A stretch of DNA of 34,864 nt from Rhodobacteraceae bacterium UBA3087 (lineage in GTDB: Bacteria > Pseudomonadota > Alphaproteobacteria > Rhodobacterales > Rhodobacteraceae). Shown piece by piece: positions 1 through 6,432 of this stretch. The DNA is taken from contig DFBF01000174.1 of NCBI GenBank assembly GCA_002367285.1, positions 1-34,864 on the forward strand, written 5' to 3'. Within the stretch, counting starts at the first letter, position 1. Each line of letters begins with the position of its first letter. The notes under the pieces are model-generated. The model was not told where the DNA came from and ran no database searches. It was given only the letters and a program-made list of their open reading frames with translations. A program made the translations under genes and the position numbers.

Positions 1-80
1 GCGGGCAATGAGAAGTCCACTTCGGTGCCCAAACCTTCGCGGTTGAAGTCATCCAGCACGTTTATACGGGATCGTATTCC
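1..80 (-). pseudogene. IS3-family transposase (OrfB, DDE integrase) fragment
   Basis: Read on the minus strand this stretch encodes NVLDDFNREGLGTEVDFSLP, which resembles the rve/DDE integrase core of IS3-family OrfB transposases (usual form N-V/I-DDFNRE-L-I-VDFSLP). The reading frame runs off the left edge of the window and loses recognisable similarity upstream of about position 80, so only an internal piece is present here. Whether a fuller copy continues to the left cannot be seen. It is directly followed by an unrelated IS21-type fragment on the other strand, which suggests that one element decayed or inserted next to the other. Confidence 0.7.
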
Positions 81-117
81 CCGGGTCAGCTTCCCCAGGT
101 CAGCGTTTTGTCCGGGA

Positions 118-400
118 CCTGAAGCAAGCTGGGTTGGGGTCAGGTGATGCGTTTATCCCGTGCCGTTTCAGACTGGTGACGCCCTCCAGTTTGACTGGAG
201 CGAAGAGCATGTTGTTCTGGGCGGTATTGCCCTGAAGGTGAAGGTCGCCCACTTCCGTTTGTGCCACAGCCGCAAACCATTTGTGGTGGCCTACCCGGGG
301 GAACCGCAGGAGATGGTGCTTGATGCGTTTGTCCGAGCGTTGGCGTTTTATGGCGGCGTGCCGCGCCGGGTGATCATCGACACCGTGGTGCAGTTACGGC
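118..400 (+). pseudogene. istA: IS21-family transposase IstA fragment, frameshifted
   Basis: The plus strand encodes an IstA-like segment: VRDLKQAG...GDAFIPCRF in one frame up to about position 169, then QTGDALQFDWSEE and, further on, KVAHFRLCHSR, PFVVAYPGE and FYGGVPRRVIID in another frame (from 160 on) to about 390. IstA proteins carry QFDWSEE and VIIDN in the catalytic region, so the family call is sound. The switch of frame near 166-169 and the abrupt loss of similarity after RRVIIDT show that it is broken at both ends; only about 80 of the usual 400-500 residues remain, and no istB is visible. Bases 400-514, up to the fliP stop, hold nothing I recognise. Confidence 0.75.
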
Positions 401-514
401 GAAATACAGCAACCCAACCCGATAAGCAGGGGTGGAGAGAATCCGAAATCACACCAGAAAATGTCCAGAAAGTGGGGAGTGGCTTAGGGGAAACGCCTCG
501 CCCCTTAATCAAAT

Positions 515-1267
515 TTAAAAATAACTTCGGACCAGCGCGCTCGACACGAGGCTCCACCCGTCTGCCACAACGAAGAATGCCAACTTGAATGGCAGAGACA
601 CAATGGCGGGAGGGACCATCATCATACCCATCGACATCAGGATGGCAGCAACGACGAGGTCGATAATCAGGAAGGGCAGAAACAGAAGGAAACCGATCTG
701 AAAGGCCCTTTCAATTTCAGACAACAGAAATGAAGGGACAAGCAGCGACAAAGGCGCTTCGGGGCCCTGCTCGATCAGGGTCGTAGCATCCCGCAGGGAT
801 GCAAGGTTCTGAAAAGTATCGGCATCAACGCGGGCGGACATGAACACTCGGAAAGGCTCAAGTGCCGCCATAAAGGCAGGCTCAAGCTCCATCGTACCGT
901 TCGAAAACGGTTCAGCACCCCGGATCCATGCTTCGGAAAACACTGGTTCCATGACAAAGTAAGTCAAGAACAACGCAAGGCTAATGATGAGCATGTTGGG
1001 TGGCGATTGTTGAAGCCCGATGGCCTGACGAAGGATCGACAAGACCGTAACGATGAATGGGAAACAGGTGATCATGATGGCTAGGCCCGGCACCAGGCTC
1101 AGAATGGTGACCAGGACAAGGAGCTGGATGGAGCGTGTCGCCATAGATCCATCATCACCAAGCGAAATGGAAATGTCCTGCGCGAGAACCGGATCCGCTC
1201 CAACCAGGAAAATCATGGTTAATACAACAAGGCCCACGGTGGCTTGGTTGATGGCCGGTACCCTCAT
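515..1267 (-). CDS. fliP: Flagellar type III export gate protein FliP
   Basis: FliP forms, with FliQ and FliR, the core channel of the flagellar export gate inside the MS ring. The protein has 250 residues, the normal length. An N-terminal signal-like segment (1-29) is followed by hydrophobic segments at about 45-80, 90-108, 188-222 and 228-247. The stretch FLLFLPFLIIDLVVAAILM with SMGMMMVPP (193-220) is the classic FliP signature. It starts three bases after the fliN stop, so it is the last gene of the leftward fliF-fliH-fliN-fliP operon. Its TAA stop lies against the insertion-sequence remnants; the C-terminus looks intact, so the gene itself was not truncated. Confidence 0.96.
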   Translation of the reverse strand: MRVPAINQATVGLVVLTMIFLVGADPVLAQDISISLGDDGSMATRSIQLLVLVTILSLVPGLAIMITCFPFIVTVLSILRQAIGLQQSPPNMLIISLALFLTYFVMEPVFSEAWIRGAEPFSNGTMELEPAFMAALEPFRVFMSARVDADTFQNLASLRDATTLIEQGPEAPLSLLVPSFLLSEIERAFQIGFLLFLPFLIIDLVVAAILMSMGMMMVPPAIVSLPFKLAFFVVADGWSLVSSALVRSYF

Positions 1268-1270
1268 TGG

Positions 1271-1558
1271 TCAGATCCCGGATTTCAGATCGGCCACTTC
1301 GGTCAGCCGCACGGCCAGTTGCCCGTTGGGGTCCCCCTCAACCTCTTCCAGCTCACCGCGCGCGATCAAAGTGTCCCCGACATAAAGCTCAACCGGGTCT
1401 TCCACCTTCTTGTCCAGAGGCAGAACCGAATCGGTCTTCAGCTTGAGCAAGTCACGCACTAAGGGTCGCGCCTTCCCAACGGAAATCGTGATTTCAATGG
1501 GGACCTGCGTAAACGGGTTCGAAGCACCATCTTCATCGAATTGGGTCAAATCATCCAT
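1271..1558 (-). CDS. fliN: Flagellar motor switch / C-ring protein FliN
   Basis: FliN is a C-ring component that binds FliM and docks the export ATPase through FliH. From the ATG at 1558 the product has 95 residues, mostly one SpoA domain (about 15-90) with VPIEITISVGKA, LLKLKTDSVLPLDK and VELYVG, all typical of FliN. A longer reading frame begins at 1594, but those 12 residues lie inside fliH and are unlike FliN. The chosen start overlaps the fliH stop by eight bases, consistent with coupling. No fliM lies beside it, although FliN needs FliM in the ring. Confidence 0.93.
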   Translation of the reverse strand: MDDLTQFDEDGASNPFTQVPIEITISVGKARPLVRDLLKLKTDSVLPLDKKVEDPVELYVGDTLIARGELEEVEGDPNGQLAVRLTEVADLKSGI

Positions 1559-2189
1559 TTTGGAACGCCTTTTCATTGAGTTCATACAAGCCATCGATTG
1601 CGGCGCCGATCCGATCGACCGCGCTGGTCAAATCCAGATGCTTTTCAGTTTTTCCTGACCGCAAGAATACCTGACCCTCTGCCAGGGTTTCCTCTTCAAC
1701 CAGTTCAAATGGAACAGAGGTCACTTGTTTCAGAAGCTGCTCCAATGTGTTGCGGCTGGCGGGGCAAACCACGACCTCAATCGGGGTATCCGCCACCGTT
1801 GCAGCGAGCGGCAGCAATTCTTCGACGATTGTTTGCCCTATCGTGTCGGACACGATTCGGGGCAAAACCTTTTCAACCATCCCGTTAAGAAGCGGCTCCA
1901 AGGCATGCATGACATGACTGCGAGCTTCGTGAAAAGTGAACCCTAAGTCCTGCAAGTTCCGGGCAAATTCGGCCCCAATTCTGCTTTGATCGTCCGCTTC
2001 GGCACGCGTTGCGTCATCCCAGCCAGCTTTGTACCCAGCTTCGTATCCGTCAAGGCGGGCCTTCTCCAACAATTCGGGTGACACGTCTAAGGGTGCCGAA
2101 GCCGGTTCAGGTTGCCGTGCACGGGGCTTTTGTGGGGATGACGCCATGTCAGAGACGTCAAATTCCTCAAGTGGGAAGAGCGATTTCAT
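1551..2189 (-). CDS. fliH: Flagellar export ATPase regulator FliH-like
   Basis: A 212-residue soluble protein in the fliH position between fliF and fliN. FliH binds the ATPase FliI and links it to FliN. The N-terminal third is charged and Pro-rich, followed by GYEAGYKAGWDDA (about 48-60), the Gly-spaced helix repeat typical of FliH, then a helical region and a FliH/YscL-like C-terminal domain. The ATG at 2189 shares one base with the fliF stop (TGATG); a GTG directly in front at 2192 is an alternative. The partner fliI is about 16 kb away in this window. FliH is poorly conserved, so the name rests on the repeat plus position. Confidence 0.85.
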   Translation of the reverse strand: MKSLFPLEEFDVSDMASSPQKPRARQPEPASAPLDVSPELLEKARLDGYEAGYKAGWDDATRAEADDQSRIGAEFARNLQDLGFTFHEARSHVMHALEPLLNGMVEKVLPRIVSDTIGQTIVEELLPLAATVADTPIEVVVCPASRNTLEQLLKQVTSVPFELVEEETLAEGQVFLRSGKTEKHLDLTSAVDRIGAAIDGLYELNEKAFQNG

Positions 2190-3862
2190 CACGCGGGCTC
2201 CTCTTCATCTTCCATCCAGCCGCGCAAAATTTCAATTGTTTCACTTTGCCTCTCTTCAATCAGTGCACGCAAACGCTCAACAGGATCTCCACCCACGGCG
2301 GGCAACCCGTCATCCATTTCGCCAAAATCAAAATCCGAGACGACCGCCATGCCTGGTCCGCCAAACCCTCCTTCATCCAACTCCCCAGTCAGGGGGGGAA
2401 GCTCAGGTATCGTATCAGGATCCGGGAAGCCGGACGCACCGGTTGGTACGCTGGGTCCAGGCAGCGCGCCGGACACACCTCCCGGGACAGCCAATGACTG
2501 CGTTGCGGATACGCCAGCTTGGGATGCCAAGATCGGGCGCACAACGAAAAGGCCGAGAATCAGGGCCACAACCGCCAGAACGCCCAATTGGATGATTGAC
2601 ATCATATCGATGCCCAAACTGGTCAAGAACCCGGGGGAAGGTGCACTTCCCACCGTCACGACCGGTTCGAATTCCATGGTCTTGAGGGTCAGAGAATCCC
2701 CACGAGCTTCGTCCAGTCCAACAGCCGAAGCAACCAATTCCCTCAACGCCGAAAGCTCTTCCTCGGGCCTGGGTGTCCAAACCTCATACCCCTCAGCATC
2801 CGTGCTTCGAAGACCATCAACAAGAACCGCAACACTGATCCGCTTGATCGCCCCAGGTGTTCGGAGAATTTCCCGCGTTGTTTCAGAAACTTCATAGTTG
2901 ACGCGTTCTCGCGTTTCAGAATTGTTCGACGACGAACTGCCTTCGCCCCCAGCCACGTCCCCAGAGGGCAGGTTTGACGCAACCGATACCCCCCCGTTTC
3001 GACTGTCGCTTGCTGCATTTGTGCTTTCCTCGGTTTCCGTCGAAATCGCCACGCGGCTGTCAGGATCGAAGCTGTGTTCCAGGATCGACTCACGTTCAGT
3101 GGCGGTGTCAACATTCACCTCGACAACTGCATTTCCATAGCCCACCCGCGCTTCCAACAAGCGTTCAACATTGCCTTTCAGCTCCTGGGCCCGGTCCGTG
3201 CTATCAGCCCCGCCGGTGGCGATGTCGTCACCCGACATGATCAGCCCACCGCGACCGTCGATGATCGAAACGTCCCCAGGGGCCAAGCCTGTCACAGCAG
3301 ACGCAATCAAAAATTTCAAAGCCTTGGCTTGCTGCGCCGACAGTGATCCCGTTGTGGTCGTCACGGTTACAGACGCCGTGGGCACACCCCGCTGTCGAAA
3401 ACCCTGAGGATTCGGATTCGCGATGTGAACGCGCGCGTTTTGCACAAGCGGCGAGGAGACGATTGTTCTGGCCAGCTCTCCTTCTTTTGCGCGCCAGTAT
3501 GCGGCATCAAACATCTGAGATGTCGTTCCAAATCCGGAGAGCCCGTCAAGCAGTTCATACCCCTTGGAAGAACTGGTTGGCAGCCCCTCGCTGGCGAGGG
3601 TCATGCGCAATTCGTCACGCCGCGCGCTTTCAACGAAAATAGCACCGCCTCGAACTTCATATATAGCGCTACGAGCCTCTAACGCATTGACCACTTCCCC
3701 CGCAGGACCAGATTCCAGACCCGCGTATAAAAGTGATAATGATGGCTGGCTGGCCATGCGGGACAAGCCCAGTACCGCCGCAAACATAGCCACGGTTGCC
3801 ACGACGACAATCACACGTTTGCGCATTTCAAGCGCGGACCAGACCGAAAGGATCTGCTGCAA
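2189..3862 (-). CDS. fliF: Flagellar MS-ring protein FliF
   Basis: FliF builds the MS ring in the inner membrane, the foundation of the basal body. The 557 residues match family length. Features: first membrane helix at about 17-34, YscJ/FliF ring-building domains from about 40 to 300 (SLLYAGLE, RVHIANP, ASVTV), a low-complexity Ser/Asn-rich insert, a second membrane helix near 415-440, and an acidic cytoplasmic tail ending in VERLRALIEERQSETIEILR-GWMEDE, the type of motif that binds FliG. The start is a TTG with an AAGGAG ribosome site eight bases upstream; an ATG at codon 13 would cut into the run before the first helix. It heads the leftward operon and is divergent from fliL across a region with a CtrA-like site. 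Confidence 0.96.
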   Translation of the reverse strand: MQQILSVWSALEMRKRVIVVVATVAMFAAVLGLSRMASQPSLSLLYAGLESGPAGEVVNALEARSAIYEVRGGAIFVESARRDELRMTLASEGLPTSSSKGYELLDGLSGFGTTSQMFDAAYWRAKEGELARTIVSSPLVQNARVHIANPNPQGFRQRGVPTASVTVTTTTGSLSAQQAKALKFLIASAVTGLAPGDVSIIDGRGGLIMSGDDIATGGADSTDRAQELKGNVERLLEARVGYGNAVVEVNVDTATERESILEHSFDPDSRVAISTETEESTNAASDSRNGGVSVASNLPSGDVAGGEGSSSSNNSETRERVNYEVSETTREILRTPGAIKRISVAVLVDGLRSTDAEGYEVWTPRPEEELSALRELVASAVGLDEARGDSLTLKTMEFEPVVTVGSAPSPGFLTSLGIDMMSIIQLGVLAVVALILGLFVVRPILASQAGVSATQSLAVPGGVSGALPGPSVPTGASGFPDPDTIPELPPLTGELDEGGFGGPGMAVVSDFDFGEMDDGLPAVGGDPVERLRALIEERQSETIEILRGWMEDEEEPA

Positions 3863-3926
3863 GACGTAACTCCTTCTGCGAGCGGGCTTCTGCCCCCGTC
3901 AGTGCAACTCTTTTCCCAGATCGCCC

Positions 3927-3941
3927 TTAACAATCGGTTAG
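3927..3941 (+). promoter_or_regulatory. CtrA-like binding site between fliF and fliL
   Basis: The sequence TTAACAATCGGTTAG fits the CtrA full-site consensus TTAA-N7-TTAA with one mismatch (TTAG). It also reads as an inverted pair TTAAC / GTTAG. It sits in the 127-base divergent intergenic region, 65 bases before the fliF TTG and about 49 before the fliL ATG, and could serve both operons. CtrA control of class II flagellar operons is established in Alphaproteobacteria; its action here is inferred from the motif only. Confidence 0.55.
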
Positions 3942-3989
3942 TGGAACTCAGGCTATAACGATTCGAGCGAAAAAAATTGGATAGCCGAT

Positions 3990-4490
3990 ATGGCGGAAGC
4001 AGAAGAGCCGGTAGAAGGTGAAGATGATCTCCCGAAGAACAAGTCCAAAAAGGGCTTGGTCATTGGGTTGGTCTTGGCGCTCGTATTGGGCGGAGGCGGA
4101 TTTTTTGCCGTCTATTCCGGTATGATTCTTGGTTCGGACGACGAAGTTGCGCACATGAACGACGGCACACAAGACATTGTGGACCTGCCGCCCGTTGCCT
4201 TTGTTCCCATCGACCCATTGGTGATTTCTCTTGGCAACGGCGCCAACAATCAACACCTGCGCTTTCGCGCATCGCTCGAAGTCGAGCCGCAATACGAAGA
4301 AGATGTTACAGCCCTGATCCCGCGCGTTCTGGACATCCTGAATTCATACCTGAGAGCGGTGGAAATCAGCGACATTGAAGACCCTTCCGCCCTGATTTCC
4401 CTGCGTGCACAGATGCTGAGACGCATTCAACTTGTGACCGGAGAAGGGCGCGTGCGCGACCTTTTGATCATGGAATTCGTTCTGAACTAA
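3990..4490 (+). CDS. fliL: Flagellar basal-body-associated protein FliL
   Basis: FliL is a single-pass inner-membrane protein that surrounds the stator units and supports motor torque. The 166-residue product has an acidic, Lys-containing cytoplasmic head (1-21), one membrane helix (about 22-44) and a periplasmic FliL/stomatin-like domain from about 65 to the end, with FVPIDPLVISLG, LRFRASLEV and the closing DLLIMEFVLN. It is the first gene of the rightward operon that leads to motA, which fits a stator role. A second FliL-like gene lies at 13604-14110 on the other strand. Confidence 0.92.
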   Translation: MAEAEEPVEGEDDLPKNKSKKGLVIGLVLALVLGGGGFFAVYSGMILGSDDEVAHMNDGTQDIVDLPPVAFVPIDPLVISLGNGANNQHLRFRASLEVEPQYEEDVTALIPRVLDILNSYLRAVEISDIEDPSALISLRAQMLRRIQLVTGEGRVRDLLIMEFVLN

Positions 4491-4511
4491 GGACGGGAAA
4501 CGGAGAATCCG

Positions 4512-4895
4512 ATGGTGGACATGATTGCAGATATCCTGCTGGCCGCCGGCGCCCTTGGCGCCGCTTTCTATTGTCTTATTCTGGGACGGCGGTTGAAAAA
4601 ATTCAACAACCTTCAAAACGGAATGGGTGGTGCTGTCGCCGTGCTGTCAGCCCAGGTGGACGACATGACAAAAACCCTGGAAAAAGCACGCAAGGCTGCT
4701 GGCCGGAGTTCCCGCGAGCTAACCGACTTGACCGAACGCGCAGAGGACGTCGCACGCAAGTTGGAGTTGATGGTGGCGTCAATGCATGACTTGCCTTCCT
4801 CCCCCCCGGACACAGTGACAACAACCGGAAAAGAGGAGCCGGATGAACCGCTGTTTCTGAGCCAACGCAACCGAATCGTGGAGGCCGCAGAATGA
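4512..4895 (+). CDS. Small membrane coiled-coil protein of the flagellar cluster (DUF6468-like)
   Basis: A 127-residue protein with one N-terminal membrane helix (about 5-26, ADILLAAGALGAAFYCLILG), a basic RRLKK turn, then a long predicted coiled coil (about 45-90) and a loose C-terminal tail. I do not know its function. The layout and its place between fliL and the motE-like gene resemble a conserved alphaproteobacterial flagellar protein that I believe is catalogued as DUF6468. Its ATG comes 21 bases after fliL, and its stop overlaps the next start (ATGA), so it is clearly part of the operon. A role around the basal body or stator is inferred from context. Confidence 0.75.
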   Translation: MVDMIADILLAAGALGAAFYCLILGRRLKKFNNLQNGMGGAVAVLSAQVDDMTKTLEKARKAAGRSSRELTDLTERAEDVARKLELMVASMHDLPSSPPDTVTTTGKEEPDEPLFLSQRNRIVEAAE

Positions 4896-5494
4896 GACTG
4901 AAAAAGGACGGTAAGAAAACCCGCCGCCCAAGCCGAGGCGTTTTGTGGTTGATTGCACTTCTTCTGAGTTCCTCCGCCCTGGTTCGAGTGGGCGGACCTG
5001 TTGGTCATGCGATTGCGGGCGAAGTTATGGAGCGGGCGGGACAACAAGACAGCACCCAAGAACCGTCAGAAGACACCGCAATCGAAGCCGACATAGCACG
5101 TGTTCTTGCGCAACTCCAAGAACGTGAAGGACTATTGAAGGAGCGCGAGGCCGTGCTTGCAACACGACTTCAAGCACTGGACGTCGCCGAGGCGCAAATC
5201 GAAAAGAACTTGACCGCGCTGATTTCAGCTGAAGCCAATCTGGCCGCGACCATGGCCCTGGCGGACAGTGCCGCCGAAGACGATTTACAGCGGTTGACCG
5301 CTGTCTACGAAAACATGAAACCAAAAGAGGCTGCCCCCCTATTTGAAGCCATGGACCCCCAGTTTGCGGCCGGTTTTCTTGGGCGCATGCGAGCGGATGC
5401 CGCGGCTTCGATCATGTCAGGTCTTGAACCACAGACTGCCTATGCGATCAGTGTGATACTCGCGGGTCGAAACGCGAATGTTCCGACCAACTGA
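4892..5494 (+). CDS. MotE-like flagellar protein
   Basis: The 200-residue product has a basic N-terminus, a signal-anchor helix (about 17-36), a coiled coil rich in Glu/Ala/Leu (about 60-110) and a C-terminal helical domain (about 135-195: YENMKPKEAAPLFEAMDP, FLGRMRADAAASIMSGLEP) related to the MgtE N-terminal fold and found in MotE proteins. In Sinorhizobium meliloti MotE is a periplasmic chaperone for MotC, which interacts with MotB. Here the gene overlaps its upstream neighbour by four bases and is followed 68 bases later by motA, in keeping with a stator-related role. Whether it serves the large secreted protein encoded after motA is a guess. Confidence 0.85.
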   Translation: MRLKKDGKKTRRPSRGVLWLIALLLSSSALVRVGGPVGHAIAGEVMERAGQQDSTQEPSEDTAIEADIARVLAQLQEREGLLKEREAVLATRLQALDVAEAQIEKNLTALISAEANLAATMALADSAAEDDLQRLTAVYENMKPKEAAPLFEAMDPQFAAGFLGRMRADAAASIMSGLEPQTAYAISVILAGRNANVPTN

Positions 5495-5562
5495 CGCAAA
5501 AGAACAGGATTTGTTAACTTCAATCTGCAAAAGTCCCAATCAGGACGAGTGGAGGTTATCAC

Positions 5563-6432
5563 ATGATTAGCTTTGTCGGAATCGCGATGATTTTCGTGAT
5601 GGTGTTCGGAGGTTATCTTGCTGCAGGCGGCAAGATGGGAATCATCCTGAAAACCCTCCCATTTGAATTTACAATGATCGGCGGGGCTGCTGCGGGTGCT
5701 TTTGTCATTTCCAACGACATCAGTGCAATAAAACACACGGTCAAAGACGTCGGCAAGGTATTCAAAGGGCCCAAATGGGCCGCTGAAGACTATAAAGACT
5801 TGCTCTGCCTTCTATTCGAGCTGATCCGCCAAGCCCGCCAGAACGCGGTGGCGCTTGAGGAGCACATCGAAACTCCTGAAGATAGCGTGATTTTTCAACG
5901 CTATCCGAAAATTCTGACCGACAAGGAAGGCATTGACCTAATCTGTGACACGCTTCGATCTGCCTCGATGAACTACGACGATCCACATCAGGTTGAGGAG
6001 GTCCTAGAAAAGAGGATGGAGGCGAACCTCCACCATGCCTTGCATTCGAGCCATGCTCTGCAAACAATCGCAGATGGCCTGCCTGCACTCGGCATCGTTG
6101 CTGCGGTTTTAGGGGTGATTAAAACGATGGGGTCAATCGATCAACCCCCCGAAATTTTGGGCCAGCTTATCGGCGGAGCGCTTGTGGGAACCTTTCTGGG
6201 GGTTTTCTTAGCGTATGGCCTCGTCGCCCCTTTTGCGTCAAAAGTAGAGACGGTTATCAAGGAAGATTCTCATTTCTATCAATTGATCCGCGAGGTCCTG
6301 GTTGCCAATCTCTATAATCATTCAACAAACATTTGTATCGAGGTCGGGCGCCAAAACACGCCCAGCCACATCCGCCCCGGTTTCTCCGACCTCGAAGAGG
6401 CACTGAAGGAAGTGAAGAAGGAGGCGGCATGA
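5563..6432 (+). CDS. motA: Flagellar motor stator protein MotA
   Basis: MotA forms the ion-conducting stator with MotB and pushes on FliG. The 289 residues match family length. There are two N-terminal membrane helices (about 2-22 and 33-52), a large cytoplasmic loop (53-172), and two C-terminal helices with the motif GLPALGIVAAVLGVIKTMG (172-190) and the block around APFASKVET (222-230). The Pro residues equivalent to E. coli P173 and P222 are present at 174 and 223. The start has a GGAGG site seven bases upstream. No motB follows, which is unusual because motA and motB are commonly paired. Confidence 0.95.
   Translation: MISFVGIAMIFVMVFGGYLAAGGKMGIILKTLPFEFTMIGGAAAGAFVISNDISAIKHTVKDVGKVFKGPKWAAEDYKDLLCLLFELIRQARQNAVALEEHIETPEDSVIFQRYPKILTDKEGIDLICDTLRSASMNYDDPHQVEEVLEKRMEANLHHALHSSHALQTIADGLPALGIVAAVLGVIKTMGSIDQPPEILGQLIGGALVGTFLGVFLAYGLVAPFASKVETVIKEDSHFYQLIREVLVANLYNHSTNICIEVGRQNTPSHIRPGFSDLEEALKEVKKEAA

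Noticed and set aside
5513..5518. GTTAAC upstream of motA as a CtrA site
   Set aside because: Only one half-site is present; neither side has a matching second half at the required spacing.
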